A DNA stretch of 64,000 nucleotides, from positions 682,001-746,000 of the forward strand of contig JARGXX010000006.1 in NCBI GenBank assembly GCA_030374765.1, given 5' to 3'. Numbering within the stretch: the stretch's first letter is position 1; every line of letters begins with the position of its first letter. Source of the stretch: Agarophyton chilense. Its lineage: Eukaryota > Rhodophyta > Florideophyceae > Gracilariales > Gracilariaceae. The notes below the pieces were generated by a model, which did not search any database, was not told the origin of the DNA, and worked only from the letters and a program-made list of their open reading frames with translations. Below are positions 1 to 11,829 of the stretch, piece after piece. The translations under genes and the position numbers were made by a program.

Positions 1-1100
1 TACGCTCACATGATATACCGCGTGAAACCTGCAGCAAAGAGGGATGAAAGGGGGTATTGGACAAGCATAGATGGGTCACAAGTTCAGCTTTGGCATACGA
101 AAACCAGTTTTCCAAGGTGAAAGCAGCGTGTATACAGTTCGAAAAAAACAAAGTCGAGATCAGAGTCGCTTGAATAGGCAATGTGTCCTTCTGTGTGTAC
201 GGTAGTCTGTCTGTACCGAAGCATTACCGCGTGAAGAAAGATCATGCAGGCTAAATCACAGAGCCAATTTACAATGAGGTAGTACTCTATCCCCTTTTCG
301 ATGACTTTGGCTTTGACCTCGTGATCGAGTCTTGGCACAACCGACAGAGATCGGGCAGACCAGATGAGATGAATTACAGTATTAGCTTCCCATCTCGCCC
401 ATTGGAGTCGCTGTGGAATTCGGTCGATTTTAGATTTACTCCAAAACCGACTTTGCATGCAGGCTCATCTAAAGCACCCTGCGGCCAACAAAATCTTGCC
501 ACTTGGCGCCTGATTCTTAGATTATAGGTTTTTCGCAAGCGCCGCGGTAGAGATGCCCTAAAGACATATTTCCTCTCATTGACTACATGACAGCTCGCTA
601 CGCTCGTACTGTTACGCTTCGCATATTTTAACTAACTAATATTGTAGAGGGAAAAAGTAATTTTTTGACAACAAGATTTCAATTTTTAATACGATGCAAT
701 AGTGTTTTAAACAACCTAGCGATGGCATCCGAGCGACTTAACCAAAAAAGAATTAAGTCCCAGCCAGCTCCTCCCCACTCTCCAAAAACCAATCCTAGAC
801 TAAAACCCATTAAATTCCCACGACTAGGTCCACTAGTACTATCCAAACTAAACTTCCTTCTGATATAGGTTCGAAGCTCTAAGTTGATATTCCAGGAGAC
901 AGTTTTCTGTTAAAAACATTTCTCAGAAAACTGATCCCGAGAGTCAGAATTCTGCGAGTCAGGTGCAAAATTCTAACGAACTGCCTTAAACGAAAAAGAT
1001 TTTCGGCTTAACTTTCCACATAATAATCCAAACCCACAGCCCAATATGGCGGCGGCACGTTGAAAGATATATATGCCCTGGTGTAAACCGCCTCAAATGA
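1..1100. other. Intergenic or decayed sequence left of the DIRS-like element
   Basis: No open frame here resembles a known protein and the small frames look random. I see no tRNA, no clear terminal repeat and no tandem array. The right part may include the decayed 3' end of the neighbouring retroelement, but I could not find its terminal repeat. Confidence 0.4.
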
Positions 1101-1106
1101 CTGACG

Positions 1107-4100
1107 TTAGGCCCTGGATAATTTGTTGAGCGCTTGGCATAATTTGTGTGGTTGAGTATATCCCTTAAAATTTTTACCGCTTTGCCAACGTCCTCGGCAT
1201 TTAATATCCTGGTCGGCAAAACGAGCATAAAGCTCATCGGTGGTCGTCCCGCCGTATGTAAGTATATGTGGAGTAATTGCGAACGGAATCCCTAGACATG
1301 CGACGGCTCTTCGGAGACCGGCCCGAAACCGGGCCGGTTGATACGGAAAAAGATCTTTTGATTCTGCCAACTTCCTTCTTTTAACCAAATTGTTCAACAA
1401 AACCGCCAAAAATTACGGCTTTATCGTGACGGACTCGTTACGGCCACGTTTTACTATCGCAATATGTATCATCCCACAGTGCGGCCGCTTTTCGGTTAGC
1501 AGCAAAATGGCGACGTCCAATACTTTTAGCTGCAATAAATCCCCTGGCCTGAGATACCCATCAAACAGCAGCAACAATCCTACCCCCAGATCCGGATCCC
1601 CGTGCTTAAAAAGATCCAATGCCAATCCGTATAGAACGATTTCCGGACACACTCCAAAATGAAGGTTAGGGAGCGATGGTTTCCAGCCCTGTATACTTTG
1701 ATTCGCTAATACCAATTTCCCGCTGAGTTCGGGAAGAAAAAATTCCAACTCTGATTTTGCCTGAGCTACACCTCCTGCCTTCAATTATTGATTACCATGA
1801 AAAAGATCAATGCAATATCTAGTCAACACTTTAACAACATCTTCTGCGTTCCTACATCGACGCCGAGCGACTGGTTTTTGCGACAGAAACTCCAAGAAAT
1901 AACCAAGGTTCTTACGGTATACTTGCAGTGTTGCCGCTTTAACCCGTCGGTGAGCTAGATCAAAAAGCCCTTGACGGTTCATCGGCTGGATTTTTCCCGC
2001 TAGGGACATAAGAATAATCCATTGTTAGGTCACCAACGAGTACCGACGCGGCAACGCCTCTGCGGATCCGGTTAAAGCTTCGCTTACTGCTACGTCCCTT
2101 TAGCAAAGCTTCAAGAAGCGACTGGTTATCAATAAACGTAATTATCCATGTTTGACAATTATTCCGATTTCGAAGAAGCCAACGCAGAACAAGAATGACT
2201 GCTTCGCCCTCTAAAATTTGTATCGGGTGTATTTTCTTTCAACGATGTCATATCGCAATTTCCACTCCTGTTCTTCAATCCATTCAATCCGCTCTGATCC
2301 TTCGCAAATTTTCAAAGGATTTCGGCACTCGGTATAAACTACTCCTCCACCAATTAAGCTTGCGTCTGTACAAATGATTATTGTGTTGAACGGCGTAGAA
2401 ATATTAATCTGGATCAACGGTGCTAGTTTTCGATTTGATTCCAGCACCTTCCGGCTAACAACGTTGCCGCCAACATATTCTTTGGTCGCGAACGTAATGG
2501 AATATATTCTTTCGAAGACCGAAAAGAGCGGCCTCCTTAAGAGCATAAACCACCCCCATTTTCCAATTATGCTTTGTACTTCTTGCACCTTCCATATCTT
2601 GTTTTTCAGCATGTTTTCAGTAATTATTATCAGCGTTCATATTTTTCCCGCTTTGGCATCAATACGCCATTTTTTCCGACTTCAATTCCCAAGACTTCTT
2701 TACTTCCTTCTTCTGAAGGCCATGTTACTTTTTGTCGCTTGCGAAGGCAAAGGGCTATGCTCAGATTCCTTTATCACGGCCCGCAGATTTCTTTCCGACA
2801 TATGTTTGTTTGTTCCAAACGAAAAGTAATCGTCCACGTAAGCTCCAAATTTATATTTGCCAAAGGAAATTGAATCCGGTACCCAGTCGTCCATGGAGAG
2901 CTTAGCGCAAGCTAAGATTTCTAAATGGATTCTCTGAGCCACAAAGACGGATTATGACAACCCCCTGGGCATTGAGAGCATGACGGGGAATAATTTTTTC
3001 CGTTCGACTTCGATTGGTGGTAAACCAAAATATGTGTTTATCCATCCTGGTAATTTCATTCGGTGGTATTGATTGTCCATGTCTGATTTCCCAACATAAA
3101 GCGTTCGTCCTGCCGGGATGTGTAACCTCGCTAGATGCGCTGGATTAGGAAGTTCCGTTTTTGGTTGGTCGATAAACTGAAGACTAGCGTTCTGGGCGTC
3201 GATTATGAGCCTTTGTTTTCCCTCTTTTTTAGGGACCGCAGAAACACAATTCACGACTTTCGGTTTTCTTTCCCTCAGATCTACTAAACCCCCTTCCACC
3301 AGTTTTCTAATCAGTGCACTGTAATCTTTCGCCTTTACTCCACAAAACGGCTAGTCATAAATAGTAGCTGTATATCCCCTGGTAGTAATGAGATAATACC
3401 AGCCGAGGCTGCCAGACCATTTTCTGGCAATAATTCTTGGTCCGGATTCAGCCAGACCCATTGGTGTGGGTCACTGTATTCGTACGTAGAATCAACCTCT
3501 CCTACGGACTCCTCCGCAGCGAAATAATTTCGGCGGTATGAGTCCTCCCCGATGCCTTGCAAGATATTGCTCGCCAGTCTTTGGACAGCGTTTCTCTCTT
3601 GTACCGGTAGAAAGGGGTAGAAATGCCCGGCATACGAGCAAGTAAGCCCACTTTGAAGTCCCTCAAGTATACTTTGAACTTTCTTCTTGCCTCTCAATTT
3701 TTTTGGTTGTCGTGCGCTTGCTTTCTTTGTATCCCCGTCCTGTATATCAGACGCCCCTGACATAGAAAGCACGTCCCGCATACCCGTCGAATAAAAACTT
3801 GTCGTTGTCGTTGTCTTTATATTGATTTTCGTTCCCGTCTCCTTCCTTGCGCAAGGCAGACTTATCCTTCTTAAACTCCTTTCGAAGTTTCGCCGACATG
3901 TGAAGCTTTCGCTTCATTTACTCGTTTATCTAATCGTCGTGCTCTTCTTCGAGTTCTCTGGCCGCTTCCCAGTTGCCAGTCTTATCAACCATTGTCACTG
4001 CAGCCAACCTACGAATTACCAAAACCATCGCCAACTCAGTTTTAGCGCGCATAACGCCCAACGAGCTGATGAGGCAGTCAATTACCCGAGCTAGTGTTGC

Positions 4101-4994
4101 AGCTTCCCGGCGGTTCCGAATGCCCGTCGAATGACGAGCTTCAACCCACGCAGAGACTGTCGAATAATTCTTCAGGGCTTTTCAGAGCATATCTTTTCCT
4201 TCAAGACTGTCAACCGAAACATATTGTTCAGGAAACAGTTTGCTAGCGAAAGCAACCCAAAACTTCTTTTTCGCCTTCTGTCACTTCGAACTCAAAGCCT
4301 TTTTCGCAAGGCTCGAAATTCCCTCCTCTCCATCGTCGGACTCTGAGCCAGAGTCATTGCCGGAATCGACAACAACCCCTTCCATCGCCTGTCTGATGTT
4401 GACAAGAAAATCCTCTCCCTTTAATTTCTTCTTTTAACTCTTCCGCAACTCCTTCAATTCCTTAATGTATTTAGTCATGCGTTTCTGCGCCTTCTCCAAC
4501 CCCTCCGTGAAAGAAAGAGTTTTCTGCATTTCACTGGGGGGCGTAGTAGCTTCTTCTTCAGATTCAGAATCCGGAGCCGGCTTGGACTCGTATTCACTCG
4601 ATAAATCACCCTCTCTGCCCCCCATCACTCGTTTAGAACGCCCTCCAGGTTTTTTTACCCGAGACAGTTACAACTCGAGTACTCGCTACTCCCTTAGAAG
4701 ACCCTGCTTTTGACGCACTCCCTCCAACACTCAGTGGGTATTTTTTATATTCAATGCAATGAAATAGGACGTCCGTATCTTCTCTTTAGGGATCCCCGGA
4801 ATCTCATTCCTAATTACAAGAAGGAGAGCATTTTTGCTCAGTGACTTTTCTCCAAGGTAAACTGAAAGCCTACTCCGAAAAGCTTCTCTTACGACGCCCA
4901 AGGCATCTTCCCTCATGCCCTTGACTTTCTGCCCAACAGCCCTGCAGTTGGAAATTTGGTTTGTAGCAAGTTCATCACCTCTAAGGACGGTCAA
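1107..4994 (-). mobile_element. Old DIRS-like (tyrosine-recombinase) retroelement, broken
   Basis: On the minus strand, reading right to left, three kinds of coding sequence follow one another. First is a charged, Ser/Glu/Lys-rich Gag-like part (about 4994-3335). Next is reverse transcriptase with RNase H (about 3299-2211), in which a YVDD active-site box and a CTDASLIGGG RNase H segment are readable. Last is a tyrosine recombinase (about 2009-1107), with an N-terminal SAM-like helix region, a GYLRPGDLL block and a C-terminal TPHIL..GG..RGRWQS...Y signature. RT joined to a tyrosine recombinase instead of a DDE integrase defines the DIRS order. The copy is broken in several places and is probably old. 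Terminal or split repeats were not identified, so the ends are approximate. Confidence 0.8.
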
Positions 4995-4999
4995 CCCAT

Positions 5000-6697
5000 T
5001 CCGTCCTCGGGACTACTTTAACCCTTAGTGCAGGCTTGCGCTTTTAGGAGGGCTGTTCCCGGCTGAGCGCGCGACCTAAATATGTCCAGCCGTCACCCAA
5101 CTCCCATACAAGTGGAATTAGGTCTGGGCCTCGTATCCGACAGGTCCCTGAGGTTCGTGCCTCGACAACAATACCCACAGTATCTACTGAACATACTTTG
5201 GTGCTTTAAACACCCCACCTTGCGTTATTACGCAAGGCGCATGGTACAGAAATTTGAACAATTGTTTTCAGAACCTTCAAAAACTAAACACCAATATCGC
5301 AAAAAACCGTTAATCTCGATATGCAATCCAAAAAACCTTATAAGACTCGATTAAAAAACAAGCAGAACTCCCAGCCAGTCACGAACTTCACGCGACCTCC
5401 CGGATTGCACGGACAATACACTTGCACACGTGGAAAAAACACCTGGTCACCCAATTAAGGAAAGACCTTCCATAATTCCGTTTCCAAACTCTAACACAAG
5501 CAACGCCTGTAAAGCCCAACGGACGGCAATCCATAAGAAATCTACCTGAAACTCTGCATTTAGACGAATCTAGCCTTAAAAAATTAATTTTGACCAGCAT
5601 GCCGCAACGCCCGGCCTTGAAATACCAATAATATAATTTCCTTAGAAAATTGAAACAAGTTACAAAAATTCTGAAAAAGACACCAACATAATAGGGATCA
5701 CTGGCCTACTGAGGCCTAGTCACTTCACTCTCTAACAGGGATCCCTCCTTGAGTTATTTCGTTAGACAGCTTACTCTGCCTAGTCGACATCAGGAGGAGG
5801 TGGAGTAAAGCTTTAGTCGACCAAACGCAGAGGCTTCAATTTTTCGTCAAGTCTCTGGAAATAATAATCCCTATGCAGGCTCTGAATTAAAACTTTATGA
5901 ATGATACAAGTTTTGTAATTGTGCATTGTGCATTTGAATTCAAATCTGAGAAGCGGTATAATCCAATTTCTCAATTACCTCAAACTGCTTAAGGCCTTCA
6001 TTGACGTGCCTAAACAGACAGGGCCAGACTTGTTCATGTTTTTTTTGTACTTCACGTACGACACTGCTTTGCGTATCTGTTTAGTTTGACAAACTGTAAG
6101 GTTTTAATTATACTTTTTGGACATCACCGGCACTGCTTCTTAAAATCACAACCTCTTTCATGATGGTGTGTTTGTTAGTTTCTGAAGTTTTTTAGTTTCT
6201 AGTATTGCATTTCTTCTTTTGAGAGGCTTTTGGACGCATAAAAATGTTGTTGAATGGTTGTACGATGGCGTCTAATTTCATTTGCCATTTGTTTATGCGA
6301 TAATCCGTGTGAGTCATGTTTTTGAATTTTTTGTTTTTCAACAGCGGTTAAGAGGATGACTTTTGGCATTATGTTGTTGATGCTTATGATAGAAGGTGCT
6401 CAACGGATAGAGAAGGAGAAATAAAGGGTTATGTACTGCTTTCAGTGATTGAATCGACTTGGAAGCGCTCCAAATTGGTTGGAATCTAAAGTTGATGGTT
6501 TAATATTTTGCAGATATATACTAATTTTTAATGTTTTGTGTACAGAGGTGATTTCTTTTGCAGTATTTGTTTACAGAATTATCTACGAAATGTATTTAGC
6601 AAGTGCGATGGATGGTTCTTTCGACCATTTCGTTGCGTTTTAGCTTCTGTGAAGATCCTATTTTTGAGGTATAGAAACTCCGCTGAGTGTACCTTCG
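5000..6697. other. AT-rich intergenic stretch
   Basis: No recognisable gene. The left part may hold the decayed 5' end of the DIRS-like element. The rest is AT-rich with only short chance frames. No TSD, tandem repeat or RNA gene was found. Confidence 0.4.
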
Positions 6698-6699
6698 TA

Positions 6700-6727
6700 C
6701 AGTGCGTTTCAAAAACATATCCCTTCC
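6700..6727 (+). repeat. Left terminal inverted repeat of the mariner-like element
   Basis: Begins CAGTGCGTTTCAAAAACATA directly after a TA dinucleotide. It matches the reverse complement of 7954-7981 at 24 of 28 positions. Confidence 0.7.
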
Positions 6728-7953
6728 TAAAACCGTGCCAAAAAGGCGTTTTCTGTACTGTAGAGCCAATTTCTCACCGAATAAAACCTTTTCAAATCAA
6801 AAAACTTGTTTCTTAAACATATCCTTTATACAAAAAGAGCTCTATTATGACTTCTGTACCGCCTTTATCTTGCCAAAACTATAAAACAATGATTAGATTG
6901 GACCACAAAGGCATGATTCCAACTTTTATAGCGCAAAAACAAATAAAAATCCCAAGAACAAACAATTATTACAGAAAACTCTGTTCAGTATGACTTAAGG
7001 CGATGTTTGAGCCATACTGCATTCTTTTTAACACAAAAACGCGTGAAAGTAAGCTTTATCTGTTCTGTGATACGTCATCGTGCAAAAAAATTGAAAAAAA
7101 ACAGTGTTTGAATGTAAAATTTTCTTAAATATAACGCAAAATAAAGTCAAAACTGGTTAAACTATAAAACAACAAAACAATCTTCTTTTGAAAACGCACC
7201 ATAAACGCAAGCGTGCGTTGTGTTCTTCAGAAAATCCTCATTATCAAAAAGTATGAAAAAAAGAAATTTTTTTTTCGAACACTGTGAATATGGACGAACC
7301 ATGTTTCTAAAAATTCTATTAGCATGATAATTGCAAATCAAATTTGAGTTTTGTAAGAAAGTTCTTTGGTTATACATCTGAGATGGTGGTTTAAAATGGC
7401 ATATTTAAAGTAAAACCAATTAAAATAGCGATGTAAAAAGCTTAAATGTCTTAAAAACGTTATGATAAAGTGTTAAAAAGTTATATGCTACTTTATTCCT
7501 ACTTTACGTATGAATTAAATTATGATTTTTAGCAGGATAGTGCGCTTGTAAAACAGTCAAATGTTTTGAAACTGTACATGAATGGTTTAAATATGACTGA
7601 TACGGATCTTTCATGACGAATTTCCGATGTACACTTTACTGAAAACACCAATGGAGTGCTAGATCAGATGATTTATGGGCAAATTAGACAGTTCAGTACA
7701 GTTTTTTATTCGAAAGTTTGTATCACAAATTACTATGACAAAATAACGTTTAATTTAATTCATTTTTTTATTGAATAAATGATAACACTCTGTAAGTTTC
7801 AGTAGGGTTAAATACAAACTACTAAAAGCGCGCTGTAGAGAATATGACTGACGAAAGGATATGTTTTTGAAACAGTATTTTGACTTGATATTTTTCATGT
7901 GTTGTTTTCATTGAGTGTACTGTAGTCGAAAAGGCAATTTACGAAATATTTGT

Positions 7954-7981
7954 GCAAGGGATATGTTTTTGAAACAGACTT
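7954..7981 (-). repeat. Right terminal inverted repeat of the mariner-like element
   Basis: Inverted partner of 6700-6727, followed by TA. The same GGATATGTTTTTGAAACAG word also occurs about 105 bp inward at 7858-7876 and is followed there by TA as well. Confidence 0.7.
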
Positions 7982-7983
7982 TA

Positions 7984-8339
7984 CCTCTAACGAGTGTAGT
8001 TGGGGTCGCCGCGTCTGTTTGTGGGGGGTTTAGTATAGCCTCCTGATAGCTACTGTACGATGGCAACTACAAAAAGCTGTAGTTTCTTGTTACTATGAGT
8101 ATATGTACTTTCCACCAAATCACGCGGAGATCTCTTGTCGTAACCTCTGTGGCCCTCACACATGTCCAGCTCAATGGCTACACATAGCACTTCGCGGTTC
8201 AAAAACGACTACGTTACATATCAATTTCTGCTACCTTCAACTAGAGTTCTATAAATGATTACCAAATGTTTTTCAAATGCAGAGTGTGTACTTAGTATCT
8301 TCGGAAACTGAAGTCACCCCCCCTGCACATGGTCGCTCA
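7984..8339. other. Intergenic; 3' flank of the transporter gene
   Basis: No coding sequence was seen. This is the downstream side of the minus-strand transporter gene and should hold its 3' UTR and poly(A) site, but I could not assign a specific signal. Confidence 0.4.
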
Positions 8340-10466
8340 CTACGTCCGCGTGTCTGCTGTTAGATGTTCATTGAGAACAACTGTTACCTCGCTCTGTCTT
8401 GTTGCATCTGCGATTACCAGTACACCGTATAGGAGCACTGTGCCGCCAAGTGTCGTCCACAAATCGGGTAAACCTTCAGCGCCCATTAATACTGCAACAA
8501 TAGTGCCTACCACGGGAATCATCGACTGCACGCTACCAACCACGACGTTGGGCAAATATTTCAGTGCTGCGATGCAGCTCACACTGCCAAGGAAGCCAAC
8601 CACACCACCGAGATATAATCCCCAAAGCAATCGATCAGATTGCAACCACCCGAGAACTCCATGATCTGTCACCGACAAGTCGGTTCCGGGTATGATCATG
8701 GACGAAAACGAAAATGCTATTGCATTCAGAGCTGAAATGGGCGCCATCATCAGAAACAGGGGGATGCGTTGTCGAAGCTCCTTGCATGATTCCAAAAACA
8801 CAATTGCCCCAAGCGAACTCAATGATGCTATCAAGTCACCGCAAGAGGAGCGCACATCCATTGATAATAGGTTGGGAACTTGCATGATGATAAGTCCTCC
8901 GATAGCAATGCGAGCGCCCAATAATTCACCAACACTTACCCCACGCAAGGGCGTTTGCGACAGCATACCACGCCCGACTGTGATTAATACAATTGTTAGT
9001 GCGTGGATGTTGTTTAGCGACCAAGCGTGGAACATCGACGTATAGTCCATCGCGAAAAAGAACCCACACGACCGAAACACCTGCGAAAGACTTGCGACTG
9101 CTATCAATTTAATTGTAGATGGTTGTCTCAATTGCCAACGTTCTTCTTGGTTCATAGTTAAGTATTGAGACATGGCGAATGGTACCATGAGACATGTTTG
9201 ACACTGCATAAGCCATGTTGCCACTATCATTCCATTGACACTGGGTAACCTCTTCACTATTGTTCCCTGGCTGGCCACTGAGAATAAGCCGATACCTAAG
9301 ATAAGATATCCGACAATAGACACTTCGCGCTTCACATTCATGGTCAAAGTAGCGCTTTTCGCAGATCCTCGTACTTCGACGGTAGATTCTAGGTCAACAA
9401 TCGATGGCATCGGGGGCACAAAGCTGGTGATATGTTCGATCGTTTTCCTTGCAGTTTCAGCAGTGGTTGTCGTCCTTCCATCTAATTTTCCGGACGTGCT
9501 TGTTTCTGCCTCTTGCTCAGGCGGAATGACAACCAAGAGGTCGGTTAAATTTTCTCTAGAGTCGTAATTCGGAATGATAAAACCGGTGTTGGGACCAGCT
9601 TTAGTTGAATCGGGCACAGAGACAACAACCTCTTGTTGTCCGATATCACGCTTACTTTCATGCCGCTGTACAATAGCCGCTGCCTCTGATGTGTCTATCA
9701 AATCGCTGTGTGGTTCCAAGTCAATTCCCTTTTGTTCCAGTATCGGGGTCTCCTCAGCAATATTTTCCGATGAGTCACGCGGGAGGGTGTTCACTAATGG
9801 ATATAGGGGCTCGGGGTTCACAGGGATGGACATGGCGAAACCTTTGGATGCATCCCAAGCATTTGCCAATTCATTTTGGGAGTCGAGATCGTTGACGGTG
9901 TCAGGTTCCTCTTCCACTGGACGGATAGTTAGCGTTAGTGCTTGGTCGTTAGAAAGCAAATGGTGATCTTGTGTGACTTCTACTGTCAGAGGGACCACCG
10001 GGGATGTCGTTCCGGAAGCATGAAAGCTGTCACGTGGTGTGGGAGCAGTTTTGAGTTCATGAGAAGATAGCTGCTGCTGATGATGCTGTGCGGCAGGAAA
10101 AGAATTTATCAATTCTTCACCAGTAACCGAGGCGCCCTCAAAATTGCTAAGTTGTTCTGCAACAGCGTCAAAATCGATCTGCAGACAGGGTCGCAAACTT
10201 GGTTGGGACGGAACTCTGGAAAGAGGACCAGGGGTGGAAGTTAAGCCGACAGGGGCAGCTGGACAGAGGGGGCAGGGATAAATCGAATGTTGAGAGAGAA
10301 GAAGACTGCTTTTTGGGGATATGAGGGGTGAGATGGAACCGTATGTAGTGGGGAACGGTGGCGGCGGGGACCGGATGGGCGATGGACGAGGCGGTCGTCC
10401 GAGTGGAGGTCGAGGGGAAGGAGTTTGCTTCGGGGATGATTTGATTGGCTTCGTGACTGCGGCCAT
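8340..10466 (-). CDS. DMT-superfamily (EamA-like) membrane transporter with long N-terminal extension
   Basis: Single-exon gene of about 708 residues, counted from the first ATG (MAAVTKPIK); the frame stays open upstream but without an ATG. The first ~380 residues are rich in Pro, Ser, Thr and acidic residues and look disordered (e.g. SPRPPLGRPPRPSP). The last ~330 residues carry about ten hydrophobic segments in the five-plus-five arrangement of the drug/metabolite transporter superfamily, from GYLILGIGLFSVASQG to LGGTVLLYGVLVIADA. The small-residue-rich segment near the end (VVVGSVQSMIPVVGTIVAVL) resembles the penultimate helices of EamA proteins. It probably sits in a plasma or organelle membrane. 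The substrate cannot be inferred; metabolites, sugars and amino acids are all possible in this family. No frame break was seen, and it is one of only two intact host genes in the window. Confidence 0.75.
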   Translation of the reverse strand: MAAVTKPIKSSPKQTPSPRPPLGRPPRPSPIRSPPPPFPTTYGSISPLISPKSSLLLSQHSIYPCPLCPAAPVGLTSTPGPLSRVPSQPSLRPCLQIDFDAVAEQLSNFEGASVTGEELINSFPAAQHHQQQLSSHELKTAPTPRDSFHASGTTSPVVPLTVEVTQDHHLLSNDQALTLTIRPVEEEPDTVNDLDSQNELANAWDASKGFAMSIPVNPEPLYPLVNTLPRDSSENIAEETPILEQKGIDLEPHSDLIDTSEAAAIVQRHESKRDIGQQEVVVSVPDSTKAGPNTGFIIPNYDSRENLTDLLVVIPPEQEAETSTSGKLDGRTTTTAETARKTIEHITSFVPPMPSIVDLESTVEVRGSAKSATLTMNVKREVSIVGYLILGIGLFSVASQGTIVKRLPSVNGMIVATWLMQCQTCLMVPFAMSQYLTMNQEERWQLRQPSTIKLIAVASLSQVFRSCGFFFAMDYTSMFHAWSLNNIHALTIVLITVGRGMLSQTPLRGVSVGELLGARIAIGGLIIMQVPNLLSMDVRSSCGDLIASLSSLGAIVFLESCKELRQRIPLFLMMAPISALNAIAFSFSSMIIPGTDLSVTDHGVLGWLQSDRLLWGLYLGGVVGFLGSVSCIAALKYLPNVVVGSVQSMIPVVGTIVAVLMGAEGLPDLWTTLGGTVLLYGVLVIADATRQSEVTVVLNEHLTADTRT

Positions 10467-11250
10467 TGTGAGGTGGGTGGTGGAGTGGCCTGCAAGTCTT
10501 TGGTCGGAGAGTGTGGGGAAACAGAGGGAGAGGGTGGGGGGTTGTACGCGCACGATGTGAGACAGAGGCGCGTCACACGTATTTCAGTGCGTGATTCGAA
10601 TGGACGTGTGTGCGATGAGTGTCAGGAAGTTGAAGTTATCAAACGAGTTGAACGCCGCGCTAGCGCTCGGTACGGACGGGACTGATGATCCAGAGCAAAT
10701 GACCAAGTACCGGGCCGATGTTGTGGGCAGGATATCTGAGTGGAAACAGGTGGCCTCGCGGCAGGGCGTATGAGAAGCGACGCGACGGCGGCTGAAGGTC
10801 ACGACACGTGCGATGAGCGTGGAGAAATTGAGGCGCCATTGGGGTAAGGACGGGTTGGATACACTTGACAAATTGATGGGGGTGGGGAAAGAGAAAAGTA
10901 CTAGGGCGCATTAGGACAGTTTGGTTCATGGGTGACTTGAGGATAGCGCACGCATTGCGCTTTGCGGAAGGGCGGCGAGGGCGGCTCGGACAGCGTGGGC
11001 TGCACACGCTGTGTAAAGCGGTAGCAATTGCTAGTGTCTATAGGACGATTGGCCTCATATGAGATATTTACAACATTGATAGATTTTGTAAACATTGTCA
11101 ATGTTAGAGAATTTACGCCAAATCAATTCTCGTAGTAATTGTCTTAAACACGACTGACACGCACGATACGAGATTCCCCAGTCTAAACTGGGACAACCAC
11201 TAGGCTATAAAAGTGTCCGGCCAGACACCAGAGGTACGTGGACAGCTGTA
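10467..11250. other. Upstream region of the transporter gene
   Basis: GC-rich near the gene, then mixed composition. Short open frames exist on both strands (for example 10591-10773 plus) but none matches a known family. No clear TATA box was seen. The promoter of the minus-strand transporter gene should lie here. Confidence 0.35.
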
Positions 11251-11253
11251 CTA

Positions 11254-11340
11254 GTAGTGAGCTCCCACGAGCGTGGGCGGAACCGAGTTTGAAATGCGAT
11301 GAGCGGTAGTGAGCTCCCACAGTCTCCGGTCAAACTCGGT
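11254..11340. repeat. Cluster of short direct and inverted repeats
   Basis: A 15-bp word, GTAGTGAGCTCCCAC, occurs twice 52 bp apart (11254-11268 and 11306-11320). A perfect inverted repeat ACCGAGTTTGA / TCAAACTCGGT (11282-11292, 11330-11340) encloses the second copy. A small hairpin CCCACG-AG-CGTGGG lies at 11264-11277. The block may be regulatory DNA, or part of an LTR of the neighbouring old Gypsy element; I cannot decide. Confidence 0.6.
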
Positions 11341-11829
11341 GGAGCCGAACGAGGAGAATATGTGACGTGTTTACGTTTCGACGATGTGTAGATGTAGCAA
11401 TTGGGTTTTCAGGTTTGTATGTATTTAACTTACTAATTATTGTGATGGTGCAATAATGCAAATGTAATTAGATTAAAAGGATTCAATTATATTATCAACA
11501 GGTGCTTCTGTCGGGGAGATACTTTTGGGCACTCTTTCCGATCTGCACTTAACAAGGGAGGAAGAGAGTGCCAGTGCTACTCCAAAAGCGCTTATATAGT
11601 TTTTTAAGAAATAAAGTAGGCGTACTGCATTAGGTAGTTATATTACTTACCAGTTACACCGAATAGTCCAACAATCAAAGCCTACGTTATTTTACATCAC
11701 TATATTCAAGCAAGTCCAAATTCTAAACAACAAATCAATAAAAAGACCAATATAAAATTCCAAAAAATAGTTCCTTCCATGCAATTATATCAACTCATAA
11801 CAACCACTCTCCCTTCAAAATCCTTAATC
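11341..11829. other. Non-coding stretch, candidate 3' LTR of the old Gypsy element
   Basis: No gene. On the minus strand there is a purine tract GAAGGGAGAG followed by TGGTTGTTATGAG near 11820-11800, where a 3' LTR would begin, and a TATATAAG box near 11600. No second copy was found at the other end of the element, so the LTR call is tentative. Confidence 0.3.

Larger units (their letters stand above)
6700..7981. mobile_element. Tc1/mariner-like element with 28-bp TIRs, no transposase seen
   Basis: The two ends are inverted copies of one sequence (6700-6727 and 7954-7981; 24 of 28 bases match, core GTTTCAAAAACATATCCCTT). Each end is flanked by TA (6698-6699 and 7982-7983), the target duplication typical of Tc1/mariner. 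The 1.28-kb length fits a mariner-size element. The interior is AT-rich and no transposase motif is readable on either strand, so this is either a non-autonomous copy or a badly decayed one. A second copy of the right end lies inside at about 7856-7876. Confidence 0.65.

Noticed and set aside
10591-10773. 60-residue plus-strand frame upstream of the transporter as a small gene
   Set aside because: No family match, and an overlapping minus-strand frame is equally good; not supportable.
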